A DNA stretch of 64,000 nucleotides from Marivita sp041725935. Its GTDB lineage: Bacteria > Pseudomonadota > Alphaproteobacteria > Rhodobacterales > Rhodobacteraceae. The DNA lies in assembly GCA_041725935.1 (NCBI GenBank), contig JBGRQD010000013.1, positions 1 to 64,000 of the forward strand, in the 5' to 3' direction. A program made the position numbers and the translations under genes. The notes beneath the pieces were generated by a model, which did not search any database, had not been told where the DNA came from, and saw nothing but the letters and a program-made list of their open reading frames with translations. Below, in pieces: positions 53,750-63,421 of this stretch; the stretch's first letter is position 1; each line of letters starts with the position of its first letter.

Positions 53750-55111
53750 ATGCATATGATAGCGAGAACACAACTTTCCCGTTTGGGACTATTCGACGCG
53801 AAGGTACCTCGGTATACGAGCTACCCGACCTCCCCTCACTTCAAAAATGACGTGAAACCGGGGGATTTTTCCCGCTGGATCGAAGCGATCCCGGAAAATT
53901 CGGATATATCGCTTTATCTGCATGTGCCGTTTTGTCGCCGCCTGTGCTGGTTCTGTGCCTGTCGAACACAGGGCACGGCAAGCGGAGAGCCGGTTGCAGC
54001 CTATGTCGAAACGCTGAAGGAAGAGTTGAAGCTGCTCAAACGGCATCTGCCGCGCGGCGTTCACCTGTCGCGGTTGCACTGGGGGGGCGGGACGCCGACA
54101 TTGCTGTCGCCCGATCACATGCGCGATCTGGCCGCATCTGTGCGGGCCGTCGCTGATTTCGCGGAAAATTACGAATTCTCGGTCGAGATCGACCCGAACG
54201 AGATCGATGCGGCGCGTCTTGATGCCCTGTTCGAAAGCGGGATGAACCGCGCCTCCATCGGTGTGCAGGATTTCGACCCCGAGATACAAAAGACCATCGG
54301 TCGCGAACAAAGCTTCGACACCACGAAACACGCCGTCGACATGATCCGTGACCGCGGTATCCAAAGCCTGAATGCCGATATCCTCTACGGCCTGCCGGAC
54401 CAGACCCGCAGCAAGATCGTCGATTCGGTGCAGAAACTCCTGTCGCTGTCACCCGACCGGGTGGCGCTCTATGGCTATGCGCATGTGCCGTGGATGGCCA
54501 AGCGGCAACAGATGATTCCAGCCGACGCCCTGCCGCGCCCGGATGACCGGCTCAACCTGTTCGAGACCGCGCGCAAGCTGTTTGTCTGGGACAATTACGA
54601 CGAGATCGGCATCGACCATTTCGCCACCAAGCAGGATGGGCTATCCATTGCCGCCCGCAACGGCAAACTAAGGCGCAATTTTCAGGGCTATACCGACGAC
54701 ACGTCCAATGTGCTGGTGGGTCTTGGCGCGTCCTCGATCTCGAGGTTTCCGCAGGGCTATGCCCAGAACGCCCCCGCCACGTCGGCCTATACCAAGGCGA
54801 TCCGGGCCCACGAATTTTCGACTGTGCGCGGCCACAGCTTTACCCAAGACGACAAACTGCGTGCGCGGATGATCGAGATGCTGATGTGCGATTTCCGCAT
54901 CGCTACTGCTGAACTGGTACGTGACTATGACACGACCGAAGCAGAGGTGACCGCGATGTTCAGGCGCGCCAACGCGGAATTCGAGGACATGCTGGTCATC
55001 GACGAAAAAGGCCTGTTCGTTCCGCCTGATGCCCGGCCCTTGACGCGGATCATCGCGCGCAGCTTCGACGCCTACGACCTGTCCTCAGCGGGGCACAGCT
55101 CGGCGATCTAA
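53750..55111 (+). CDS. hemN: Oxygen-independent coproporphyrinogen III oxidase (radical SAM)
   Basis: 453-residue radical SAM enzyme that makes protoporphyrinogen IX without oxygen. The [4Fe-4S]-SAM motif is C62-x3-C66-x2-C69 in FCRRLCWFCAC, glycine motif GGGTPTLL, and the C-terminal HemN domain with GLGASSISRFP and an RxxxIxxLMCDF-like stretch follow. No Shine-Dalgarno sequence precedes either candidate start (ATG 53750 or 53756). The FnrL box spacing predicts transcription starting at about 53755, so a leaderless start at 53756 is likely. The stop overlaps the convergent yejF stop. Confidence 0.95.
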   Translation: MHMIARTQLSRLGLFDAKVPRYTSYPTSPHFKNDVKPGDFSRWIEAIPENSDISLYLHVPFCRRLCWFCACRTQGTASGEPVAAYVETLKEELKLLKRHLPRGVHLSRLHWGGGTPTLLSPDHMRDLAASVRAVADFAENYEFSVEIDPNEIDAARLDALFESGMNRASIGVQDFDPEIQKTIGREQSFDTTKHAVDMIRDRGIQSLNADILYGLPDQTRSKIVDSVQKLLSLSPDRVALYGYAHVPWMAKRQQMIPADALPRPDDRLNLFETARKLFVWDNYDEIGIDHFATKQDGLSIAARNGKLRRNFQGYTDDTSNVLVGLGASSISRFPQGYAQNAPATSAYTKAIRAHEFSTVRGHSFTQDDKLRARMIEMLMCDFRIATAELVRDYDTTEAEVTAMFRRANAEFEDMLVIDEKGLFVPPDARPLTRIIARSFDAYDLSSAGHSSAI

Positions 55112-56700
55112 CTCGCCAGATCGAACGCGGCGGCCATCAGTGTCTTGGTATACTCCGTTTGCGGGTTGGTGAACACGTCCGAGGCTGATCCGTATTCCAC
55201 CACATCCCCGGCCTTCATCACGATCACCTTGTGCGACATCGCCCGCACCACCTTGAGGTCGTGGCTGATGAAGAGATAGGCCAGATCGTATTTCCGCTGC
55301 AGGTCGCGCAGCAGGTTCACGATCTGCACCTGCACCGTCATATCGAGCGCCGATGTCGGCTCGTCCAGCACCACAAGCTTGGGGCGCAGCACCATGGCCC
55401 GCGCAATCGCGATGCGCTGCCTCTGACCGCCGGAAAACTCGTGGGGGTAGCGATGCATCGTTGCCGGATCAAGACCGACTTCAGTCATCACCTCGGTGAC
55501 CAATTCGCGGTCCGACCGCCCGTCGGGGGATCCGTGTACGCCCAGACCTTCGGCAATGATCTGTTCGCAGGTCATGCGCGGGCTAAGGCTCCCGTAAGGG
55601 TCCTGGAACACGATCTGCATCTCGCTGCGCAACCGCCGCAATTCCCGTGTCGACCAGTCGCGCACGTTCTGCCCGCGATAGGTGATCCCCCCTTCCGACT
55701 GGATCAGCCGCATGATCGCCAGCGCAAGCGTCGTCTTGCCGGAGCCCGACTCCCCAACGATGCCCACGGTTTCACCTGCCCGCACCGCGATGGTCGCGTC
55801 ATTCACGGCCTTCACATAGCCGACCGTGCGCTTGAGAAACCCCTTCTGGATCGGGAACCAGATCTTGAGGTTGTCAGTCCGCGCGATCTCTTCGGCATCT
55901 TCCTTGACCGGATCGGGCGACCCGGTGGATTCGGCACTCAGAAGCATCTGCGTATAGGGATGCTGCGGATTGGCGAAAATCTCGCGCGTCGGTCCGGTCT
56001 CGACAATCTCGCCATCCTTCATGACGCAGACCCGGTCCGCGATCTTGCGCACGATGGCAAGGTCATGGGTGATGAACAGCAGGCTCATGTCCTCGGCCTG
56101 TTTGAGGTCGGCGAGCAATTGCAGGATCTGCGCTTGAATGGTCACGTCCAGCGCGGTCGTCGGTTCGTCCGCGATCAACAATTCCGGCCCGTTCGCCAGC
56201 GCCATCGCTATCATCACGCGCTGACGCTGCCCACCCGACAATTGGTGCGGATAGGCGCCCATTCGGCTTTCGGGATCCCGAATGCCCACCTTGGTCAGCA
56301 ACTCGAGAATCCGGTCCCGCGCGGCAGAGCCGGTCAGGCCCTGATGCAGCGCGATGGATTCCGCCAATTGCTTTTCCAGCGTGTGCAGGGGGTTGAGCGA
56401 CGTCATCGGCTCTTGAAAGATAAAGCTGATGTCATTGCCGCGGATGCGCCGCAACTGCGCATCATCCGCGCCGACCATCTCTTCGCCGTTGTACAGCACA
56501 GACCCCGCCACCCGCGCGGAATCGCCCAAGAGGGATACGGTGGAGAGTGCCGTGACTGATTTGCCCGACCCGGATTCGCCCACCAGCGCGACGGTCTCGC
56601 CGCGTTCGATGTGAAAGGACACGTCCCGCACCGCAGCCACCGTTTCACCATCCTGCCGGAACCCGACACTCAGGTTGCTGACCTCGAGGATCTTGCTCAT
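55108..56700 (-). CDS. yejF: Peptide ABC transporter ATPase with two cassettes (YejF)
   Basis: 530-residue fused ATPase of the oligopeptide/dipeptide class. Cassette 1 (about 1-255) has GESGSGKSVTA, LSGGQRQR and LLIADEPTTALD; cassette 2 (about 275-530) has GESGSGKTTLA, FSGGQRQR and LVVLDEPTSALD. Both cassettes look catalytically complete. It powers YejABEF, which in enterics imports peptides including microcin C. It overlaps yejE by four bases and ends the operon, convergent with hemN. Confidence 0.95.
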   Translation of the reverse strand: MSKILEVSNLSVGFRQDGETVAAVRDVSFHIERGETVALVGESGSGKSVTALSTVSLLGDSARVAGSVLYNGEEMVGADDAQLRRIRGNDISFIFQEPMTSLNPLHTLEKQLAESIALHQGLTGSAARDRILELLTKVGIRDPESRMGAYPHQLSGGQRQRVMIAMALANGPELLIADEPTTALDVTIQAQILQLLADLKQAEDMSLLFITHDLAIVRKIADRVCVMKDGEIVETGPTREIFANPQHPYTQMLLSAESTGSPDPVKEDAEEIARTDNLKIWFPIQKGFLKRTVGYVKAVNDATIAVRAGETVGIVGESGSGKTTLALAIMRLIQSEGGITYRGQNVRDWSTRELRRLRSEMQIVFQDPYGSLSPRMTCEQIIAEGLGVHGSPDGRSDRELVTEVMTEVGLDPATMHRYPHEFSGGQRQRIAIARAMVLRPKLVVLDEPTSALDMTVQVQIVNLLRDLQRKYDLAYLFISHDLKVVRAMSHKVIVMKAGDVVEYGSASDVFTNPQTEYTKTLMAAAFDLAS

Positions 56701-57887
56701 GTAAACGTCTTTCTCGGGTCAAACGCGTCGCGCACGCCTTCGAAGATGAACACCAGCAGCGACAGCATCAACGCGAACACGAAGAACGCGGTAAAGCCCA
56801 GCCATGGCGCCTGAAGGTTCTGTTTTGCCTGAAGCGTCAATTCGCCCAGCGACGGAGCCGATGACGGCAGGCCGAAGCCAAGGAAATCAAGGCCCGCCAA
56901 TGTGCTGATCGTGCCGGTCACGATGAAGGGCAGCATCGTCAGCGTCGCCACCATCGCGTTGGGCAGCATGTGCCGGAACATGATCGTCGTGTTGCTGACG
57001 CCCAGTGCCTTGGCCGCACGCACATATTCAAGGTTCCGCGCCCGCAGGAATTCCGCGCGGACAACGCCCACCAAGGCGGTCCAGCCGAACAGCACTGTAA
57101 GGAATACAAGCAGCCAGAAACTGCGCCCCAAGATCGCGAAGAGGATGATGATGATGTAGAGCGAAGGGGTCGATGACCAGATCTCGATGATCCGCTGGAA
57201 GATCAGGTCAAGCCAGCCGCCGAAATACCCTTGCAACGCGCCAGCCACGATCCCGACGACGCTGGCCGCAACCGTCACGATCAGCGTGAACAGGATGGAC
57301 AGACGGAAGCCGTAGATCACCCGCGCCATCACATCGCGCTTGGTGTCGTCGGTGCCCAGCCAGTTCTGTTCCGAAGGGGGCAGGGGGGCGGCACCGGGTC
57401 GGTCCACGGGCGTCTGGTAGTCGTAGGGAATGACAGGCCAGATCGACCAGCCCTTGTAGAAATCTCCGTCCAGAACCATGCCCTGATCAACCTGTTCGAT
57501 CAGGCCCTCGGGATCGTCGAAACACTCTTCCAGACCCCCGGTTCGGATCAGGCATTGCACCTCTGGGTCGCGATAGGCGGCCTCGGTTCGAAAGTCGCCG
57601 CCAAAATCCGTCTCGGCGTAGAAGTTGAAGATCGGGGTGTAGAACTCGCCACGGTACTGCACGAGGATCGGTTTGTCGTTCGCGATGAACTCGGCAAAGA
57701 GCGACATGCCGAACAAGATGCAGAAAATCCAAAGCGACCAGAACGCGCGCCTGTTGCGCTTGAAGTTGTTCCACCGCCGCTGGTTCAGGGGCGACAGGGC
57801 GAACCGCTTGCGCACCGGCGCAACAGGCACAGCCGGGCTGGGTTCGGTCACGATATCGCGGTCACCCGGTTCGGGATTGGCGGCCAT
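56697..57887 (-). CDS. yejE: Peptide ABC transporter permease YejE
   Basis: 396-residue permease: cytoplasmic N-terminus, helix 1 (about 43-63, WSLWIFCILFGMSLF), a periplasmic loop of about 120 residues holding QNWLGTDDTKRDVMARVIYG, then the permease core with EAA loop RAAKALGVSNTTIMFRHMLP. It starts three bases after the yejB stop. Confidence 0.95.
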   Translation of the reverse strand: MAANPEPGDRDIVTEPSPAVPVAPVRKRFALSPLNQRRWNNFKRNRRAFWSLWIFCILFGMSLFAEFIANDKPILVQYRGEFYTPIFNFYAETDFGGDFRTEAAYRDPEVQCLIRTGGLEECFDDPEGLIEQVDQGMVLDGDFYKGWSIWPVIPYDYQTPVDRPGAAPLPPSEQNWLGTDDTKRDVMARVIYGFRLSILFTLIVTVAASVVGIVAGALQGYFGGWLDLIFQRIIEIWSSTPSLYIIIILFAILGRSFWLLVFLTVLFGWTALVGVVRAEFLRARNLEYVRAAKALGVSNTTIMFRHMLPNAMVATLTMLPFIVTGTISTLAGLDFLGFGLPSSAPSLGELTLQAKQNLQAPWLGFTAFFVFALMLSLLVFIFEGVRDAFDPRKTFT

Positions 57888-57890
57888 CCG

Positions 57891-59051
57891 TCAGCCCTCC
57901 CGCTTTTCGAAGTCGATGCGCGGGTCGACCAGCACATACATCAGGTCCGACAGGATGCCGACCACCAGTCCGATCAGACCGAACACGAAGAGCGTTCCAA
58001 AGATCACCGGGTAATCCCGCGCCACCGCTGCCTCGAAGCCAAGCCGCCCCAGACCGTCGAGCGAAAAGATCGTCTCGATGATGAGCGAGCCGGAAAAGAA
58101 CACGCCGATGAATACCGCCGGAAAGCCCGCGATCACGATCAGCATCGCGTTGCGGAACACATGGCCGTACAGCACCTGCCGTTCGGCCAGCCCCTTGGCC
58201 CGCGCGGTGATCACGTATTGCTTCTTGATCTCGTCCAGAAAGCTGTTCTTGGTCAGCAGCGTCAGGGTCGCAAAGGCGGAAATGGTCGAGGCCAGAACCG
58301 GTAGGAAGATGTGCCAGAAGTAATCTGCGATCTTGGCGAAGAACGGCAGCTGGTCCCAATTGTCCGATGTCAGACCCCTGAGCGGGAAGATCTGGAAATA
58401 CGACCCGCCCGCGAACAGCACCAGCAACAGGATCGCGAACAGGAAGCCCGGAATCGCATAGGCCACGATGATGGCGGCTGACGTGTAAGTGTCGAACGGC
58501 GTGCCATCCTTGACCGCTTTGCGGATGCCGAGCGGGATCGACACAATATAGGCGATGATCGTGGACCACAGGCCCAGCGAGATCGACACCGGCATCTTTT
58601 CCAATACCAGTTCCATCACGCCGATCGACCGGAAATAGCTCTCTCCAAAATCGAGCCGCAGGTAATTCCACATCATCATGCCAAAGCGTTCAACCGCGCC
58701 AATGGCCTCTTTCTGGCAGGCCGGATCGTCGAGGTTGGGCTCGCCGGTGAAGCCGTCTTCGCAGACAATGCGGGCAAAGCCGAACTCGATTTCCAACGTT
58801 TCGATGAATTCCTTGGGCAGTCCTCGGGCGCCGATATAGTCGCTGTCCGAGCCGAATGTCTCTTCGACATTCTGGTTGCCGCCGCCATCCCCCGAGAACC
58901 CGGCGAACACATCGCCCTCGCCCTGAATGCGGGCGAGCGTCTGCTCGATCGGCCCCCCGGGCACGAATTGCGTCAGGGCAAAATTGATGACCATGATCCC
59001 GAACAAGGTCGGAATGATCAGCAACAACCGTCTTAGAATATAAGCTCCCAA
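57891..59051 (-). CDS. yejB: Peptide ABC transporter permease YejB
   Basis: 386-residue permease beginning MGAYILRRLLLIIPTLFGIM. A periplasmic loop of about 100 residues (with GGGNQNVEETFG and two cysteines) precedes the core; EAA loop TARAKGLAERQVLYGHVFRN. The loop is in the place typical for YejB. Seven bases separate it from yejA. Confidence 0.95.
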   Translation of the reverse strand: MGAYILRRLLLIIPTLFGIMVINFALTQFVPGGPIEQTLARIQGEGDVFAGFSGDGGGNQNVEETFGSDSDYIGARGLPKEFIETLEIEFGFARIVCEDGFTGEPNLDDPACQKEAIGAVERFGMMMWNYLRLDFGESYFRSIGVMELVLEKMPVSISLGLWSTIIAYIVSIPLGIRKAVKDGTPFDTYTSAAIIVAYAIPGFLFAILLLVLFAGGSYFQIFPLRGLTSDNWDQLPFFAKIADYFWHIFLPVLASTISAFATLTLLTKNSFLDEIKKQYVITARAKGLAERQVLYGHVFRNAMLIVIAGFPAVFIGVFFSGSLIIETIFSLDGLGRLGFEAAVARDYPVIFGTLFVFGLIGLVVGILSDLMYVLVDPRIDFEKREG

Positions 59052-59058
59052 GGGTCAG

Positions 59059-61014
59059 TTACCTCAGCGCGCCGGCGGCCCTTAGGGCCTCGTATTTCTC
59101 TTCGTTGAACCACCAGAAATCCAGAACGCCAAGCCCGAGCAGGGGCAGGTCTGCGGGACGTTCGAACATGTCGAAATAGGCGATCCAGTATTCTGGCACG
59201 TATCCGGCATGGGCAACGATCCGTTCGTATCGAAGAGCGCGGTCCAGCGCGGTCAGCGCGGTTATTTCGTCCTCGCGCGTCTCCGCGTTGAGCGCGGCCT
59301 CGATGATCGCATCGACTACCGGGCTGCGCAGCGCAGACGGGTTCCACGACGATACTTCCGCCGTCTCGGACCCGAAAAGCTGTTTCAGCCCCGTGCCGAC
59401 GGTCGAGAAGGTCTGAACCGACGTCTGGATCATGTCGTAATCCTTGTCGAGGAACCGTTGCTGCCCCTGCGCGGAATCCACCGCGTTGGCGTTCACCTCG
59501 ATGCCCCAGTTCCGTAGCGTGTTCACATAGGTCTCGATAGTGGCCTGCCGCGTGTCGTCCCATGTGGACAGCACGAGGAAATCGAGCGACATCTGCTCGC
59601 CGTTCGCATCGACCATGCGGCCCTGGTCATCGACCGTCCAGCCTTCGTCCGCCAGGATACGCATGGCTGTACGCTGGTTCCTGCGGTCAGACGGGTTGTC
59701 CTTGTCAGAACTGTGCGGCATGACCGCCGGTTCGGTCAGCATGTCTTGCGGAACCACGTCGCCCAGCGATTGCAGGAACGCCAGCTCGGCCCCTTCCGGC
59801 ACGCCTTTGGCTTCCCATTCCTGACCTTCGGCAAAGGAATTGCGCTGTGTGGTCAGGTCGAATTCCAGCGACTCCCGCGTCCATTCGAAATTGAAGGCCA
59901 GCGACAGTGCGTGGCGCACATTGCGGTTGTCGACCGGTGCGCGCAACGTGTTAAAGACGACCCCGGAATTGAGCGGCGCGGTCTGGTCCGGCAATTCCTC
60001 GCGGACGGCATGACCCTCGTTGATCGCCGGGAAATCATAGCCCGTGGCCCAGCGTTTGCTCGATCCCTCGGACCGGAACGTGTACTCGCCCGCCTTGAAC
60101 GCCTCGAACTCTGCGGTGGCATCCGCGAAATACTCGATGCGGATGCGGTCGAAATTATGCCGCCCCACGTTCACCGGATGATCCCAGCCCCAGTAGTTGG
60201 GGTTGCGTTCGTAGACCACGTAGCGGTTGAATTCGTAATCTCCGACCTGGTACGGGCCGGTCCCCATGGGCGACAGCACCGAGGGTTCGTCCAGCCGCTC
60301 GCCGGTTTCCTGATACCACTCCTCGGACAGCACGATCATGCCGCCCACCTGGCTGATCAGCGACCGGCGCGAGATGTCATCGACGAACTTGTACCGCAGC
60401 GTGAGATCATCGATCACCTCGACGCCTTCGATCCGTTCGCTGACCGACCGCGAGAATGACCGGATGCCCTGTTCGAGGAACAGGTTGAATGTGAAGGCCG
60501 CGTCCTGCGCGCGCATCGGTGCACCGTTGCGGAACACAACGTCATCGCGCAGGTGAAACACGCACCATTCCTTGGAGGCTGGATACTCGATCTCGCGCGC
60601 CAAGAGACAATACTGGTCCGTCAGCGAATCCGCCGGAACCGCCGTTCCAAACGCGTCACCCGCCAGAAGCGACTCGCCGACCACGTCCGAATTGGTCTGC
60701 GGATTGCCGCGCCAGGCCCAGCGGTTGAACCCGTCGAACGTGCCACGTGCGCTCAGAGTGATCTCCCCGCCCTTGGGCGCATCGGGATTCACGTAATTGA
60801 AATGCGAGAAATCCGGCGGATAGAGCAGGTCACCGAAATAGGAATAGCCATGGGACCGGATGATCTCGTCTTCTCCGCCATGGCTGGCCGCGAAGGACAA
60901 TGTGCCGGAGGCACCCGCACCCGCCGCGACGGCGCTGCCACCCAGCAGTTTCAGCGTTTGACGACGGTTCATGTCTGCAAAGGAGGGCGGGACGCGTCTG
61001 TGGGGCATGTTCAT
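59059..61014 (-). CDS. yejA: Peptide ABC transporter substrate-binding protein YejA
   Basis: 651-residue solute-binding protein of family 5. The N-terminus contains MNRRQTLKLLGGSAVAAG, a twin-arginine-like or Sec signal with cleavage near FAASHG. The mature part has SHFNYVNPDAPKGG and RYKFVDDI; the fold is the two-lobed DppA type. The first in-frame ATG is 61014, but ATG 61008 has GGAG eight bases upstream and 60972 would start directly at the signal. It is the first gene of yejABEF. Confidence 0.93.
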   Translation of the reverse strand: MNMPHRRVPPSFADMNRRQTLKLLGGSAVAAGAGASGTLSFAASHGGEDEIIRSHGYSYFGDLLYPPDFSHFNYVNPDAPKGGEITLSARGTFDGFNRWAWRGNPQTNSDVVGESLLAGDAFGTAVPADSLTDQYCLLAREIEYPASKEWCVFHLRDDVVFRNGAPMRAQDAAFTFNLFLEQGIRSFSRSVSERIEGVEVIDDLTLRYKFVDDISRRSLISQVGGMIVLSEEWYQETGERLDEPSVLSPMGTGPYQVGDYEFNRYVVYERNPNYWGWDHPVNVGRHNFDRIRIEYFADATAEFEAFKAGEYTFRSEGSSKRWATGYDFPAINEGHAVREELPDQTAPLNSGVVFNTLRAPVDNRNVRHALSLAFNFEWTRESLEFDLTTQRNSFAEGQEWEAKGVPEGAELAFLQSLGDVVPQDMLTEPAVMPHSSDKDNPSDRRNQRTAMRILADEGWTVDDQGRMVDANGEQMSLDFLVLSTWDDTRQATIETYVNTLRNWGIEVNANAVDSAQGQQRFLDKDYDMIQTSVQTFSTVGTGLKQLFGSETAEVSSWNPSALRSPVVDAIIEAALNAETREDEITALTALDRALRYERIVAHAGYVPEYWIAYFDMFERPADLPLLGLGVLDFWWFNEEKYEALRAAGALR

Positions 61015-61137
61015 GTCTCCGTGGCTCGAGTGTGCATCTCTGCATCACTATGTAAGCTAAAGAACGAACTCGCCCACATTCAAGGCGAGAATGCGTGAGC
61101 GTCGGCCAAATGCCGAGGAAAAAACGTGATTGTGAAA

Positions 61138-61167
61138 AAGAAAAGCCGCCACCCGAGGGCAGCGGCC
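61138..61167 (-). terminator. Intrinsic terminator of the cytochrome c gene
   Basis: On the minus strand GCCGCTGCCC-TC-GGGTGGCGGC pairs with a two-base internal mismatch, followed by TTTTCTTTTT. It lies about 27 bases after the cytochrome c stop and separates it from yejA. Confidence 0.75.
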
Positions 61168-61193
61168 GGATCTGTCAGAGCGTGATCTGTGGA

Positions 61194-61712
61194 TCAGTCC
61201 GAGAATGTCGCGAGGTAGGCGATCAGGTTTGCGCGATCTTCGGAGTCTGCCAACCCGGCAAAGCCCATCGACGTGCCCGGAGCCCAGCCGCGCGGGTTCT
61301 CGATGAAGCGGTAGAGGTTTTCCACGGTCCAAACGTCAGCCACTTCGCTCAGGGCACCCGAGTAGTTAAAGCCTTCTGCGATCCCGACGTCACGACCCAC
61401 GACATTGTAAAGATACGGTCCGGCGCGGTTTTCGCCCGCTTCCAGAACGTGACACGCACGGCACTTGCCCCACTGGCGCTCACCTGCCGATGCGTCGGCT
61501 GTTTCAAGAAGCGTGTCGAAGTTGACTTCTGCGACAACCTCTTCGGTGTCGGCCTCGTCCTCACCAGTCTCGATCACATAGACTGCAACCGCTTCACCAT
61601 GGTCGCCGCCGACATGGTAAAGTGTCTCCGCAGCCCATTTGCCCAGAAGGAAGATCAGAAGCGCGCCACAGAAGCTGCCGACGATCTTGGTGAAGGTCAT
61701 TGTATCCAACAT
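61194..61712 (-). CDS. Membrane-anchored cytochrome c (CycM/c-y type)
   Basis: 172-residue monoheme cytochrome: uncleaved N-terminal helix (about 8-28), an acidic linker (about 48-75) and a class I cytochrome c domain with heme site C84-RA-CH88, YNVVGRDVG and methionine ligand in GTSMGFAGL. The layout is that of membrane cytochromes c-y/c552, which pass electrons from bc1 to cbb3 or aa3 oxidase in Rhodobacter and Paracoccus. It stands alone with its own terminator, divergent from pheA. Confidence 0.9.
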   Translation of the reverse strand: MLDTMTFTKIVGSFCGALLIFLLGKWAAETLYHVGGDHGEAVAVYVIETGEDEADTEEVVAEVNFDTLLETADASAGERQWGKCRACHVLEAGENRAGPYLYNVVGRDVGIAEGFNYSGALSEVADVWTVENLYRFIENPRGWAPGTSMGFAGLADSEDRANLIAYLATFSD

Positions 61713-61837
61713 TGTGTGCGTACCCGTCCGCTAGTGTTTCCTGCATATCGCGCGGGTATCTATTGCTTCCCCTTCGGCAAGGCAAGGTGTAGAAGCCGCG
61801 ACCAAACGCCCAGTGGGCCAGAATTGTCGGAGTCCGC

Positions 61838-62671
61838 ATGACCAACGCCATCGCTTTCCAGGGGGAATTGGGTGCCTATTCCCACGAGGCCTGCCGCGAC
61901 GCGCGCCCTGACATGACGCCTCTGCCCTGCCGAACCTTCGAGGATGTGATCGCTGCGGTTCAGACCGGCAAGGCCGATATGGCCATGCTCCCGGTGGAAA
62001 ACACGATCTATGGCCGTGTGGCCGACATTCACCGCCTGTTGCCCAAAAGCGGTCTCAAGATCGTCGATGAAGCCTTCGTGCGCGTTCACATCAACCTGCT
62101 TGCCGTGCCGGGTGCCAAGCTGGAAGACGTGACCGAGGCGCATTCACATCTGGTGCTGCTGCCGCAATGCGCGACCTTCCTGACCAAGCACGGAATACGC
62201 GGTCGGGTGAATGCTGACAATGCGCGCGCCGCCCGCGAAATCGCCGAACGTGGCGAGAAACACGCAGCCGCCCTCGCCAGCGAACTGGCAGGCGAGATTT
62301 ACGGCCTGAACGTGCTGGCCCGCCATATCGAGGACACCGACAGCAACACGACCCGGTTCCTGTTGATGAGCCGCGACGGCGATCAGACCCGCCGCGGCGA
62401 TCACGGCATGATGACCACCTTCGTCTTCCAGGTCCGCAACATCCCGGCTGCGCTCTACAAGGCGATGGGTGGATTTGCGACCAATGGCGTGAACATGACC
62501 AAGCTCGAGTCGTACATGGTTGACGGGTCGTTTACCGCGACGCAGTTCTATGCCGATATCGAAGGCCACCCCGATGATCCTGCCGTGGATCGCGCGCTGG
62601 AAGAGCTGGATTACTTCACCGACATGCTGAACATCCTCGGCACCTATCCGCGCGACCCGCGACGGGATTAA
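61838..62671 (+). CDS. pheA: Prephenate dehydratase
   Basis: 277-residue enzyme turning prephenate into phenylpyruvate for phenylalanine synthesis. The dehydratase domain (about 1-180) starts IAFQGELGAYSHEAC and holds the catalytic NTTRFLLM; the ACT domain (about 195-277) with GVNMTKLESYMVDG mediates phenylalanine inhibition. No chorismate mutase domain is fused. It appears monocistronic. Confidence 0.95.
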   Translation: MTNAIAFQGELGAYSHEACRDARPDMTPLPCRTFEDVIAAVQTGKADMAMLPVENTIYGRVADIHRLLPKSGLKIVDEAFVRVHINLLAVPGAKLEDVTEAHSHLVLLPQCATFLTKHGIRGRVNADNARAAREIAERGEKHAAALASELAGEIYGLNVLARHIEDTDSNTTRFLLMSRDGDQTRRGDHGMMTTFVFQVRNIPAALYKAMGGFATNGVNMTKLESYMVDGSFTATQFYADIEGHPDDPAVDRALEELDYFTDMLNILGTYPRDPRRD

Positions 62672-62755
62672 TGCGGGCAGCGTAGTTCATTACTGCGGAC
62701 TTTGCTGACCTTGGAACCAACAAACAAAGCCGGGGTAATTCAGCGGAAAGACTCT

Positions 62756-63421
62756 TCAGGACTCGTCGTCATAAATATCTGTATCGAAATGTGTACTTGA
62801 ATAAGTTCGAGATCTTCCGTCCGAGTAGGTTACGTCAAGCCATTTATTGTACACTCCCAACCACTCCAGCAGCGGCTTTGTCCGGCCTTCGGTTACTGGA
62901 TCGTCTGTCGTTTGTAGTGTCGCCCTTGTGAGGGTAAACCCTTCGCCGAAGACCGCCGTCAGGTTGTCGGGGTCTACCGAAACTATGCTTGTCGGGTCCG
63001 CCAGATCTCGGAAATAGGCCATCTTTGGCATTTGCTCCGGCGTCAGAACAACAGGGCTGGTCTGCGCCCGCAGAGCATTTTGGCTCTTGAGCTCTGTCCT
63101 ACCATAAGCAAGGCCCTGATCATACATGACCTCGACCAGCTTTGGCCATTCTGATATGGGCACGAACAGATAGCGCCCTTGCCCGAGGTCGGCGACAAGC
63201 GCCTCACCATGTCGGTCCCAATAATTGCCGCCAGTGTTCGCAATATTCAAATAGCTTCTCCACGCGTCACGCTGAATGACAGCACTAGCTTCAATAGGGC
63301 CGTTTGGCGTAGAAAATGTCAGGGTCAGTTTCTCAAGATAGCTGAAATTATGCCTGTCGTGTATTCGGTAGGCCCAGAACATCGCTGCCAGCATGAGTGT
63401 TACGAGGATAATTCTTTTCAT
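62756..63421 (-). CDS. Hypothetical protein with N-terminal membrane anchor
   Basis: 221 residues of unrecognised family. A short N-terminal hydrophobic stretch (about 4-20, ILVTLMLAAMFWAY) is a signal anchor or signal peptide; the rest is a mixed alpha-beta, presumably periplasmic domain with many aromatic residues and an acidic end. No catalytic motif is seen. GC content is visibly lower than in neighbours, suggesting recent acquisition. No operon partners: pheA is convergent and the upstream side is non-coding. Confidence 0.7.
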   Translation of the reverse strand: MKRIILVTLMLAAMFWAYRIHDRHNFSYLEKLTLTFSTPNGPIEASAVIQRDAWRSYLNIANTGGNYWDRHGEALVADLGQGRYLFVPISEWPKLVEVMYDQGLAYGRTELKSQNALRAQTSPVVLTPEQMPKMAYFRDLADPTSIVSVDPDNLTAVFGEGFTLTRATLQTTDDPVTEGRTKPLLEWLGVYNKWLDVTYSDGRSRTYSSTHFDTDIYDDES

